NCBI GenBank assembly: GCA_014841835.1
Contig: JACYUQ010000006.1
Location: forward strand, 1-64,000
Source of the DNA: Oxalobacteraceae sp. CFBP 13730
Lineage (GTDB): Bacteria > Pseudomonadota > Gammaproteobacteria > Burkholderiales > Burkholderiaceae_D
Direction: 5' to 3'
DNA: 64,000 bases
Shown here: positions 53,342 to 61,127 of the stretch, piece after piece
Layout of the letters: each line of letters starts with the position of its first letter
Numbering within the stretch: position 1 is the stretch's first letter
Notes under the pieces: generated by a model
Seen by the model: only the letters and a program-made list of their open reading frames with translations
What the model was told of the DNA's origin: nothing
Databases searched by the model: none
Position numbers and translations under genes: made by a program

Positions 53342-54280
53342 ATGCACAAAATCGTCATCCTCGCGCCCCATGGCGTAATACCGTTCGACCTATCTCTCGC
53401 CTGTGAAGTCTTTTCGCGGGTGCGCGTGCCGGGTATGCAGAGGCCTTACGAGGTCATTGTTTGCGGAGAGTCACTTTCAGTCGCTGCCGCACTGTTCGAC
53501 TTACACACACGCTGGAACCTGAGCCATGCCAAAGGTGCACACACTCTTATCGTGCCGGGAATATCCGACATTGAGGAGCCTGTTTCATCCGCTATTCTTG
53601 CAACGATCCAGTCGGCTGCGAATGAGGGTGCTCGTATCGCATCTATCTGCACAGGGGCCTTCATTTTGGCAGCAACTGGCTTGCTGGACGGCAGACGTGC
53701 CACTACACACTGGATGTACGCGGAAGCGTTGGGCAAGCGCTTTCCGAAACTGAGTGTGGACCCAAACGTCCTATTTGTTGATCACGGTAATTTACTGACA
53801 TCCGCTGGAGCTGCTGCCGGCTTGGATCTCTGTCTGCATTTGGTGCGGCGTGACTATGGCTCTGCAGTCGCAGCCGATGCAGCGAAGGCGGCAGTCATGT
53901 CGCTTGAGCGTATCGGTGGCCAAGCCCAGTTCATAGTGCATCCTGCACCAACATCTTCTTTGGCACTACAGCCAGTTTTAAAGTGGATAGAAACTCAGCT
54001 ACACCGAGCTCTGACCGTGGACAGTATTGCTTCCTACGCCGCACTGAGCCGGCGTACGCTCAACCGCAGATTCTTGGAGCAGACAGGAACATCTCCTTTA
54101 CATTGGATACGTAACGCGCGGGTGCGCCGCGCTCAGCATTTGCTGGAGACCAGCGCTCTTTCCATTGAACAGGTAGCCCAAGCTACCGGCTTCGGGTCGG
54201 GCACGTCGTTGCGACACTGGTTCAACATGCACGTTGGTACCAGTCCGCAGCACTACCGTAATCAATTCCGACACGCCTAG
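53342..54280 (+). CDS. GlxA-type AraC family regulator (DJ-1/PfpI + HTH)
   Basis: A 312-aa protein. Residues 1-190 are a DJ-1/PfpI-like domain (IVILAPHGVIPFDLSLACEV; ASICTGAFILAATGLLDGRRATTHW), and 210-310 hold the two AraC HTH motifs (VDSIASYAALSRRTLNRRF; IEQVAQATGFGSGTSLRHWF). A TATAAT lies only 6 bp before the ATG, so the transcript may be almost leaderless. The stop codon TAG is part of the 4-bp target duplication of the IS5 element that follows. Confidence 0.9.
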   Translation: MHKIVILAPHGVIPFDLSLACEVFSRVRVPGMQRPYEVIVCGESLSVAAALFDLHTRWNLSHAKGAHTLIVPGISDIEEPVSSAILATIQSAANEGARIASICTGAFILAATGLLDGRRATTHWMYAEALGKRFPKLSVDPNVLFVDHGNLLTSAGAAAGLDLCLHLVRRDYGSAVAADAAKAAVMSLERIGGQAQFIVHPAPTSSLALQPVLKWIETQLHRALTVDSIASYAALSRRTLNRRFLEQTGTSPLHWIRNARVRRAQHLLETSALSIEQVAQATGFGSGTSLRHWFNMHVGTSPQHYRNQFRHA

Positions 54281-55492
54281 GGAAGCGCTGATCAATTGAC
54301 CATTTTCAGCACCCCCCCCATTTCTGGCGACGAGGCTGCGCCGGCATGTTGAGATGCGTTTTTATCGTTGGGTCAGCTGGTTCTTCAGCGAATTAACCGG
54401 GCTCCTTACGCCTTTCGGCGCTCAGGACGCACGTCGGGATTCAGTGATCGTAAATCGCGCCCGGCGAGTACCAGATTGGCGAAGCCGAACAGCGTAAACA
54501 GCTGAGCTGTGTTTTTGGCCAAGCCACGATAGCGCGTCTTCCGATGACGAAACGGATTCTTAATGTCGTGTAACGGATGCTCAACTTTCGCTCGCACGCT
54601 GGCTTTGAGGTGCTCGAGTTTTTCGAGCATGCGGCCGACCTTGTTCTTCGGCAGCGCCTTGCGTTTGGATCGCTTCATCGCGACATGCCAAGTCACCGAT
54701 TTGCCTTGATTTTCCGAGCGATTCTCAACACCCTGGTAGCCTGCGTCGTTGAGCGCAGGAGACTCGTCGCCGTGCAACAGCGCCCCAGCTTGCGTAACGT
54801 CGGAGACGTTTCCAGCGGTGCCGATGACGGTGTGCACCAGACCGGACGCTGCATCCACGCCCACGTGGGCCTTCATCCCGAAGTGCCAGTCGTTACCCTT
54901 ATTGGACTGGTGCATTTCCGGATCGCGCTCTCCATCTTTGTTCTTCGTGGACGGTGGCACTGCAATCAGCGTGGCATCGACAATAGTCCCCTCGCGTATC
55001 ATCAAACCCTTCTCGGCAAGATGGCCGTTGATGGTGTCGAAGATCTTCTTGGTCAGTCCATTGGCCTCGAGCAGATGACGAAATTTCAGTAATGTCGTCG
55101 CGTCGGGCGCGGATTCGCGGTTGAGGTCGATGCCTACAAAACCACGAATCGCTTGGCTGTCGTAGATCGCGTCCTCAATGCCTTCGTCCGACAGGCCGAA
55201 GCATTGTTGAGCCACATACATGCGCAGCATGCGCGCCAGACCAATTGGCGGACGGCCAGCGCCCTTGACCTTCGGGTAAAAAGGTTCGATCTCTTGATGC
55301 AGCTTGCCCCACGGCGCGGCGTTGTCGATCTCTGCAAGAAACCGGTCGCGCCGCGTCAGCTTCTTTCTGTTGGGCTACTTGAGGTCGGAGAAGCTCTTCT
55401 GCATGATCGACGGGGCGGTGTTGGGTAAAGCGAAATTATCTCAGACGGGTAGCGACGCCGGAGCGATTGGCGGCGAATAAATCAGTGCTTCC
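54281..55492 (-). mobile_element. IS5-family insertion sequence
   Basis: A 1212-bp element with terminal inverted repeats (GGAAGCGCTGATCAATT on the left, complement of GGAAGCACTGATTTATT on the right). It is flanked by the 4-bp duplication CTAG (54277-54280 and 55493-55496), the preferred IS5 target type. It carries one transposase with an early stop codon. Confidence 0.92.
54406..55404 (-). pseudogene. IS5-family transposase with early amber codon
   Basis: From the ATG at 55404 the frame reads MQKSFSDLK then TAG at codon 10 (55377-55375), and then PNRKKLTRRDRFLAEIDNAA through a full-length transposase. The DDE core is intact (GTIVDATLIAVPPSTKN; LNDAGYQGVENR; a later Glu in the MLEKLEHLKASVRAKVEHPL region). 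An internal Met at 55230 opens a 274-codon frame but lacks the N-terminal part. Either it is inactive or translation starts after the stop. Confidence 0.85.
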
Positions 55493-55552
55493 CTAGCCGC
55501 CTACTTCGAGTCTAATCATACAACTATGGCCAACGGCCGCTTCGACTCCAAG

Positions 55553-55667
55553 CTGTGTAAAAACCCGGATCTAATATCAAGCATGCCACACTCGACCTGT
55601 CAAAAATCTAGCCACATGGGTTTCTATAGGTTGGAAAAGGTTAATGGACTCTAACGTTTTTACACAG
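55553..55667. mobile_element. MITE-like element
   Basis: Perfect 12-bp inverted ends CTGTGTAAAAAC (55553-55564) and GTTTTTACACAG (55656-55667) enclose 91 bp with no coding capacity. The right end joins directly to a dispersed repeat. Size and ends are those of a non-autonomous element or a deleted IS; no clear target duplication was found. Confidence 0.55.
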
Positions 55668-55742
55668 TCTGGATCGGAAGCCGGCTGTCGTGGCAGTTAG
55701 TGCTTTTCAGACCAGGCAACCTGCTGAGCTGACGTTACGGGC
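55668..55742 (+). repeat. dispersed hairpin repeat, 3' truncated
   Basis: TCTGGATCGGAAGCCGGCTG start, AGTTAGTGCTTTTCAGACCA, ACCTGCTGAGCTGACG; the right terminus is lost where the TetR gene ends. Confidence 0.8.
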
Positions 55743-56365
55743 TATCTGGCGGCACCACCAATATTCTGATTTTCAGATTCAACGAGCGAATCAGATAAGA
55801 TTTGCCAGAGCGCAGCTTGGCGAACTTTCAGCGCTACTCCACCAGCATAGATAAGTTCGACATGCAGGCTATCGACAATGCCCAAATATGCTTTGCCATA
55901 TAGTTCGATGCGTTGGGCAGTTAGCCAAGGCGCGGACCTTGTAAGGCTGACTTTATAGTTCTGCTCAAGTTCGCCAAGAAGTGCGGTATAGCGGGATACG
56001 ATCTCTTCGCGCAGGGAATTTGGCGGTAAGTACGCTGTACGCAATAGAAAACGCAGATGTCCCGACTGCGCATAGCAGTTTTCCATTTTGTCACAGTACA
56101 GCTTTCCCGCCTTGGCTGGAGCAGGCGCTACGGCATATTCGTCATCAAAGCACGATTGTATAAAAGCTCTTTCATCATCTATTGCGTCAGAGAAAGCCTC
56201 CAGATATAAGTCATCCTTGCTGGCAAAGTGCGAGTAAAGCGAAGCTTTACGCATGCCGACGCGTTGAGCAATGTCAGTCAGGGACGACGCATCGTAGCCA
56301 TGTTCGGAAAAGTGCGCTATTGCGACAGCGCAGATATTGTCAGCCGAAGCAGATCGTGTATTCAT
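55742..56365 (-). CDS. TetR family repressor
   Basis: A 207-aa regulator starting at the ATG at 56365. The N-terminal HTH is ICAVAIAHFSEHGYDASSLTDIAQRVGMRKASLYSHFASK (about residues 11-50), followed by an all-helical ligand domain with TetR_C-like content. It is followed by nothing on its strand and lies 49 bp downstream of the MFS gene, in the same direction. The palindromic operator upstream of the MFS gene suggests it controls the pair. Confidence 0.88.
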   Translation of the reverse strand: MNTRSASADNICAVAIAHFSEHGYDASSLTDIAQRVGMRKASLYSHFASKDDLYLEAFSDAIDDERAFIQSCFDDEYAVAPAPAKAGKLYCDKMENCYAQSGHLRFLLRTAYLPPNSLREEIVSRYTALLGELEQNYKVSLTRSAPWLTAQRIELYGKAYLGIVDSLHVELIYAGGVALKVRQAALWQILSDSLVESENQNIGGAAR

Positions 56366-56414
56366 GATGTGTGTGATGTGGCTCTTATTCGAACAACGGG
56401 AACATGTCCAAGCA

Positions 56415-57629
56415 TCAGTGCGCAAGTTGGACCGTGCTTTCCGAATTAATCCGCGCATTCGCGAACGCCAGGCATAGTACCAGTACACCCGCACAGGCAA
56501 GAAATGCCAGCCACGAAATCGGACCGGACTGCGCCAGCATGGCTGCCAGCGGCGTTGCCGATGAGGCGATTGTCATCTGTATCGCACCTAGTAGCGCGGC
56601 AGTTGATCCGAGCGCGCGCTGTTGCGAACCCATTGCCATTGACATCAAGGTCGCTTCCGCGATACCCAGTCCGAACAAGCTCAGGAACATGCCCGGAAGG
56701 ACGCCGACAAGGCCCAAACCGTTCAGCGCACCTGCTAGCGACAGCAGTGCGCCTGCCACCATCGCTCCCGTGCCGATCAGGCTCAGGCGCATTATGCCGT
56801 ACCTGCCAACCAACGTGCCGCAACACATTGCGCCAATTAGCACCGCGATGCCAGTGGCGCCAAATACCATGCCGAAGCTGTCTGCCTGTAAGCGGAATTC
56901 TCGCTGATAAACCAGGGAGGCCCCGCCGATATAGGCAAACAGGAAGAAGAAGCTTGCCGCGAGGGCCAAGGCGGGAAACAGGAAGGCACGGTCTGACGCA
57001 ATCCTGACATAGCTTCGCACGGCGTCGTCAGGCAAGGTACGTCGATCTATCGGCAATGTTTCACGCAGAAACGCTGCGCTGTTGAACAGGGCGACAACGC
57101 CAAGCGCCGCAAGAGCAAGCATGACTGCGCGCCAACCGTATAAGGAGTCGAGGCCGCCGCCTATGGCTGGGGCGAGAACTGGCGCCAAACCGACGATCGT
57201 CATGAGCAGAGCAAATAGCTTGGCTGCTTGCACGCCCTCTGTCACGTCGCGGACCATGCTCATGACCACTACCAATGTCAATCCGGCAGCTAAACCTTGT
57301 ACCACTCGAGCGAACAGGAGGTTAGCCAAGCTGTTCGCCTGAGCAGCCCAGACAGCTGCAACGATGTAGAAGACAATGCCCGCGAGAAGCGGTCGCCTTC
57401 TGCCCAGCATGTCTGTCAGCGGCCCCCAAAACAACTGTCCTGCACCGAGAGCGAGTAGAAAGAATGTCAAACTCAGCTGCACATTCGCGAATGAAGTCTG
57501 CAGCTCATCGGCCATCGCAGGCATAGATGCAAGGTACATATCGATACCAGCAGGACCAAGAACCGCTACAAGTGCGAGGGAACCTGCCAGACCACGTGGC
57601 AATACCGAGATAGATGATCGTTTCAGCAT
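56415..57629 (-). CDS. Bcr/CflA family drug efflux MFS transporter
   Basis: A 404-aa, 12-helix proton-driven antiporter. GIDMYLASMPAMADELQTS near the start and GPLTDMLGRRRPLLAGIVFY (motif A) are characteristic of Bcr/CflA proteins, which export bicyclomycin, chloramphenicol-type and other drugs. It is first in a two-gene unit with the TetR gene. The operator palindrome lies 59 bp upstream of its start. Confidence 0.9.
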   Translation of the reverse strand: MLKRSSISVLPRGLAGSLALVAVLGPAGIDMYLASMPAMADELQTSFANVQLSLTFFLLALGAGQLFWGPLTDMLGRRRPLLAGIVFYIVAAVWAAQANSLANLLFARVVQGLAAGLTLVVVMSMVRDVTEGVQAAKLFALLMTIVGLAPVLAPAIGGGLDSLYGWRAVMLALAALGVVALFNSAAFLRETLPIDRRTLPDDAVRSYVRIASDRAFLFPALALAASFFFLFAYIGGASLVYQREFRLQADSFGMVFGATGIAVLIGAMCCGTLVGRYGIMRLSLIGTGAMVAGALLSLAGALNGLGLVGVLPGMFLSLFGLGIAEATLMSMAMGSQQRALGSTAALLGAIQMTIASSATPLAAMLAQSGPISWLAFLACAGVLVLCLAFANARINSESTVQLAH

Positions 57630-57687
57630 CGATTTTCCTTGTTAAAGCGATTTGCTTGGGTGAATAACCGCATTGTACCTCACACAA

Positions 57688-57705
57688 CTACCTACCGGTA
57701 GGTAG
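57688..57705. promoter_or_regulatory. TetR-type operator
   Basis: CTACCTACCGGTAGGTAG is a perfect 18-bp palindrome 59 bp upstream of the MFS start and overlapping its likely promoter. The length and symmetry fit a TetR-family dimer site. Confidence 0.75.
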
Positions 57706-57871
57706 CAAGCGAGAAATTATTCGTAATGGAACCAGTCGTGAAGGCCAGATCCAAGCAGGTATTCTTGGAATGAGGTAGCTGATCTACGATGCCGTCTCGC
57801 GGCCGAGGCCGCGACCAAATCAGACGGGGCTTTTTGGTTGCCTAGAGAGATTGCATTCAGGTGTACAGCGA

Positions 57872-57932
57872 CGACCGCTTTGGGTCGAAACCAGCCGGTC
57901 GCGACAGGCAGCAATCTGCCAGAAGCGGCCCT
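57872..57932 (+). repeat. dispersed hairpin repeat, short form
   Basis: GACCGCTTTGGGTCGAAACC start, CCGGTCGCGACAGGCAG, and CTGCCAGAAGCGGCC end; a clean example of the roughly 60-bp form. The rest of the gap 57706-58135 shows no gene. Confidence 0.8.
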
Positions 57933-58135
57933 TCTAGAACGTTGAGCAAACAAGTGTGTCCACTTTCGAGCATGCAAACAGCGCCGGCGTGAGATTGCGT
58001 GATGTTGCGCTTCCTTGATTCGGATAAACTGCACGTTTTTCCGGCTACCATCGTTCAGCGCGTTCGAGCGAGAGAGGTTCAGCCGGATAATCTGGGCCGA
58101 CGTAACAGTAGTTTAGTCAAAAAAATAATTGCAAT

Positions 58136-58432
58136 ATGGAAAAAAAGCACATAGATAACTGGAGAAATATCAGGGAGTCAGGTTGGGCTGCGTGGGTCAT
58201 CAAACGTGGCATCCTTGGCTTCGGCGTGCCTATGTCGTTATTCTTTGCAATTCAAATCTGGCTCACGAGCGGTATCGTTCCAGCCTCGTTCATGTTTTTT
58301 CCGTCAGCATTAATAGGAGGTGCTATTTTCGGGCTGACCACGTGGAAATTATCGGAATGGCGCCACTACAGCTACGAAAAAACATCCCAAATCTCTGAGT
58401 CATTACCGGAAGATATTGCCAGACATGACTGA
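58136..58432 (+). CDS. 98-aa membrane protein
   Basis: Two predicted helices (GILGFGVPMSLFFAIQIWL and FMFFPSALIGGAIFGLTTW) between a charged N-terminus and a soluble acidic C-terminus. Its stop overlaps the start of the next membrane protein (ATGACTGA arrangement), so the two probably work together. No family recognised. Confidence 0.65.
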   Translation: MEKKHIDNWRNIRESGWAAWVIKRGILGFGVPMSLFFAIQIWLTSGIVPASFMFFPSALIGGAIFGLTTWKLSEWRHYSYEKTSQISESLPEDIARHD

Positions 58433-58628
58433 AATACGTTGGTACTGGGTTGCTCCCCTAGCTCTAATTGGTATCGTGACCTTATGTCTGATTTTCCTTT
58501 TCCGAAATAAGCATTGGCTTCGTGCAATAGCTGTCATAGCTGCAGGAGCGATTTTTTCACTTTTTGGGGATCTACAAGCGAGGACAATAGCGCTCTTGGC
58601 CCAATCTTGCTTACTGGTTTCATACTAA
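58425..58628 (+). CDS. 67-aa membrane protein
   Basis: Starts at the ATG inside the previous gene's end. Two hydrophobic helices (VAPLALIGIVTLCLIFLF and AIAVIAAGAIFSLFG) with a basic turn (RNKHWLR). Coupled to the 98-aa membrane protein. Function unknown. Confidence 0.6.
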   Translation: MTEIRWYWVAPLALIGIVTLCLIFLFRNKHWLRAIAVIAAGAIFSLFGDLQARTIALLAQSCLLVSY

Positions 58629-58740
58629 CTGTCACTACTGCAGCCGCCGGACGCAAATAATCGCATTGTCCCCATGCTCGGCACGTTAGAATGCTGTTCC
58701 TAATACAGGCTATCTGAGAACAATTACCTACGACTATAGA

Positions 58741-58872
58741 CGTCCGCTTTGTGTCGAAAACCTGCTTCCTGAATTGAGGCGACAACCTTGCGAGGTACAC
58801 GGCGTGAGACTCAGTGCGCCGAAGTCTGGTGAGCATTTTGATGCACGGCCGACATCTCTCGGCCAAAAGTAA
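58741..58872 (+). repeat. dispersed hairpin repeat, divergent long form
   Basis: CGTCCGCTTTGTGTCGAAAA start and GGCCGACATCTCTCGGCCAA end are recognisable; the inner part is altered and longer than usual. Confidence 0.6.
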
Positions 58873-58926
58873 TCGTTCATATGATCTAAAAACGGTTCAT
58901 CGGATATTCGCTTATTTTATTCTCCC

Positions 58927-59487
58927 ATGACTCACAAAATCGAAGTCCCGAGCAAGGCCAGCGTGCCGAGCTTGGCAGTGCAGTCCCTGCCTTGGGAAAA
59001 GAAGTTTTGTCAGCTCGGTTTCAAAACCTATTGCTTGTCAGCTGCAGCGGTTGCTCTTTTTGGATCGTTAATCCTAATTGGCTTCTTTCTGTTATGGAAT
59101 AGCACGTTTAGCGTTTTTCCATCCATGGCAATGTTTCCCGAGCAACCAACAATCGCAACCATATTCGGCAACCTAGTGTTTGCTCCAATTGTGGAAACCG
59201 CTTTAATGATCGCATTACTCGAATTTTTAGTTCGCGTTAGATTATCTAAGCTGGCAAGCGTTGGTCTCTCGGCATTGCTCTGGGGATTTTTGCACGGCAC
59301 TTTAGCGCCGATGCGGTTCGCAGGGTCGATCTGGAGCTTTTTTGTGTTCGGCTATAGTTACTTCTTGTGGTCCCGTCAAGACCGTAAAAGTGGATTTTGG
59401 GCTGCAAGCTTGTCCCATACTATCGTCAATACGGTACCCACGCTTGTCGTGTTCCTTGAATATTATGTTTTTCAGAATAAGCTCTGA
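58927..59487 (+). CDS. CPBP-like intramembrane protein
   Basis: A 186-aa membrane protein with about five helices. The CPBP/Abi pattern is partly kept: FAPIVETALMIALLEFLVRV in place of the EExxxR motif, WGFLHG (FxxxH-like) and SLSHTIVNT (HxxxN). The family's double Glu is reduced to one, so protease activity is doubtful. CPBP proteins process prenylated or bacteriocin-related substrates. Bounded by repeats on both sides. Confidence 0.68.
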   Translation: MTHKIEVPSKASVPSLAVQSLPWEKKFCQLGFKTYCLSAAAVALFGSLILIGFFLLWNSTFSVFPSMAMFPEQPTIATIFGNLVFAPIVETALMIALLEFLVRVRLSKLASVGLSALLWGFLHGTLAPMRFAGSIWSFFVFGYSYFLWSRQDRKSGFWAASLSHTIVNTVPTLVVFLEYYVFQNKL

Positions 59488-59671
59488 ACATCCCTGACAT
59501 GCAGACTTTGCTCAGCGCGCGGCCTTGATCGCTGACGTCGCCCTTCAGGCCATCACGCGGCTTTTAGATGGTGGGCCTGATGAAAGCGATGATCCGGTCG
59601 ACGCTTGGCGCGAGCCTAGCTATGCTGGCCATGATGCTTCACTTTCTGCAGGTAGAGATAGGGAAGACAAC
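59488..59671. other. gap without a gene
   Basis: An open frame from 59525 runs into the following dispersed repeat and has no start signal; I regard it as non-coding. Confidence 0.4.
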
Positions 59672-59771
59672 GTCTGCTTTGGGTCAACAGCTGCTGGTCG
59701 AGATAGTGTGTGACTTTTCCAACAAGGCAACCTGCTAAGCTGATGCAAGCGGTCGAGTCTGGCCAGCAGTA
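59672..59771 (+). repeat. dispersed hairpin repeat, long form
   Basis: GTCTGCTTTGGGTCAACAGC start, ACCTGCTAAGCTGATGCAAG inner segment, GTCTGGCCAGCAGTAAC end; it finishes 31 bp before the next gene. Confidence 0.85.
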
Positions 59772-59802
59772 ACTAATCCGACAACAACCAAAAACACATT
59801 TT

Positions 59803-60177
59803 ATGAAAAATTTTGTAGTAGCTGCTTCGCTAGTTTTTTGGTCAGTTCATGCTCTTGCATGTCCCTTGTCTGAGTCGTTATCAGAACGTTACGGAATCTC
59901 ATTTTCAGGTTTTAAGACGGCGATTCCTGTAACTGCAGCACCTGATACTACCGATACTGCAGCGTTCGTTCGGGTTGTGATGCAAAACGAAAGTAAGGCT
60001 TTAGATGGCTTCCGTCATACGATCGTAATGAACACTAAAACGAAAAAAGCCTGGGTTCTTCGAACAGGTGGTTTCGCGAGCGTATACGAGTGGTTTGGAC
60101 CTGTGGACGCCCCTAATCCCTCGGTCCGGAATTGCAGGACGGAGCCGATGCAAGTGCATCCGCTCGCCTTACTCTAG
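59803..60177 (+). CDS. secreted hypothetical protein
   Basis: A 124-aa protein with a signal peptide (residues 1-19, cut before CPLS; a lipobox-like HALAC is also readable, so it may be a lipoprotein). The mature part is small and mixed alpha/beta with one further Cys. No family recognised. It is a single gene between two repeats. Confidence 0.6.
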   Translation: MKNFVVAASLVFWSVHALACPLSESLSERYGISFSGFKTAIPVTAAPDTTDTAAFVRVVMQNESKALDGFRHTIVMNTKTKKAWVLRTGGFASVYEWFGPVDAPNPSVRNCRTEPMQVHPLALL

Positions 60178-60207
60178 CAATAGTTACATCCTCTTGAGCC
60201 TGACGAA

Positions 60208-60267
60208 TTTCCGGATTGGGTCGAAACCAGCTGGTCGTGACAGACAGGAAACGGCCAAAAGCAGACT
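60208..60267 (+). repeat. dispersed hairpin repeat, short form
   Basis: CCGGATTGGGTCGAAACCAG start, CTGGTCGTGACAGACAG, and AACGGCCAAAAGCAGAC end; 18 bp ahead of the next start codon. Confidence 0.85.
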
Positions 60268-60284
60268 TTTAAAAATTCAGCAAA

Positions 60285-60500
60285 ATGAAAAAATTGATTG
60301 TGATATCTCTTGTGTTTGTGAGCTTCGTTGCTTTCGCCATTGGCGTTAACGGTGGATGGGTGATGGCACAGACTTACTTCGGAATGAAAGAGCTACACAA
60401 GGTCTCGCCTCGAACACCATTTGGCACTATCTATATTCATGCGAGCAACCGCAGCGCAGGTTCGAGTACCGGGCATAGCTCTCGCTTTTGCATTCCAGCG
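60285..60500 (+). pseudogene. small exported protein truncated by a repeat
   Basis: Begins with a signal/anchor (MKKLIVISLVFVSFVAFAIG) and a soluble part up to SRFCIPAA. The frame then enters a dispersed repeat at 60500, is translated through it and runs on in frame into an unrelated gene, giving an artificial 186-codon frame to 60845. The natural C-terminus seems to have been lost to the repeat. Confidence 0.6.
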
Positions 60501-60600
60501 GCTGCTTTGGGTCGATTCCAGACTGTCGCGGCCACCGCTGGCTTCTCAATCGAACAACCTGCTATGCTGGTTCGAACCACCGGGTTGGCCAAGAGCAGAC
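60500..60600 (+). repeat. dispersed hairpin repeat inside an open frame
   Basis: GGCTGCTTTGGGTCGATTCC start, ACCTGCTATGCTGGTTCG inner segment and GGTTGGCCAAGAGCAGAC end; long form of 101 bp with no stop codon in one frame. Confidence 0.88.
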
Positions 60601-60617
60601 GGAGGAAGGAACCATGC

Positions 60618-60845
60618 GTGAAGAATATTCAGATTTTTGATGGTGCCGCTAACGCGGTATGTGAGATCTTCGCTGCGACTGATGAGGAATTCTCCCTCAT
60701 CTTCCAAGATGGCTTAGACATAGCTTTTATCGATGAAGGCTACAAAAACCATTCGTCGCGAACATTGGATGCCGCTTTCACAGCAATTTCGAAACGCCGT
60801 GTACCCAAGCGCGAAGTGATGGGCATTGAGGGCATTCTCTTCTAG
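60618..60845 (+). CDS. 75-aa hypothetical protein, likely C-terminally truncated
   Basis: GTG start after a strong GGAGGAAGG. KNIQIFDGAANAVCEIFAATDEEFSLIF is the start of a small cytosolic family I know only as uncharacterised. The frame stops at TAG after GIEGILF, but in-frame reading past the stop gives GNEHRKVYDPSR, resembling the family's C-terminal end (KR-x-YYPSR from memory). A Tyr codon probably became TAG, or the stop is read through. A frame from 60285 reaches this gene only through the repeat. Confidence 0.6.
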   Translation: MKNIQIFDGAANAVCEIFAATDEEFSLIFQDGLDIAFIDEGYKNHSSRTLDAAFTAISKRRVPKREVMGIEGILF

Positions 60846-61127
60846 GGAAATGAACACAGGAAGGTCTACGATCCTTCGCGTTGCGTTGCGATGAGCAGAC
60901 AGTCAATCCAGGTCGATAACGTTTAGAGAAATTTTCTTAATTGCAATCTTCTAAACTATAGTGAATGTCAAAGCAGCAAAAACGAATGCATTCCAAGGCT
61001 CAATCCGTTAGCCAAGTTGTTATTCTGAAACTATTTTTAGACGAATTGCAAGGTTATTTGTATTGACGGCAATCATAGATAAGTAAATATAAGCTAAAAT
61101 GTAGTCTTATTCTTACAATGATCTACG
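60846..61127. other. AT-rich promoter-like gap
   Basis: No gene. The AT-rich part (60930-61110) is the probable promoter region of the receiver gene; no dispersed repeat occurs from here to the end of the window. Confidence 0.4.

Noticed and set aside
59525..59713. 62-codon plus-strand gene
   Set aside because: Runs into a dispersed repeat at its end, with no start signal.
22574..60600. Canonical integron attC array
   Set aside because: The spacing and single orientation fit, but no RYYYAAC/GTTRRRY core-site pairs recur at the repeat ends and no IntI-type integrase is in the window. Kept only as an analogy.
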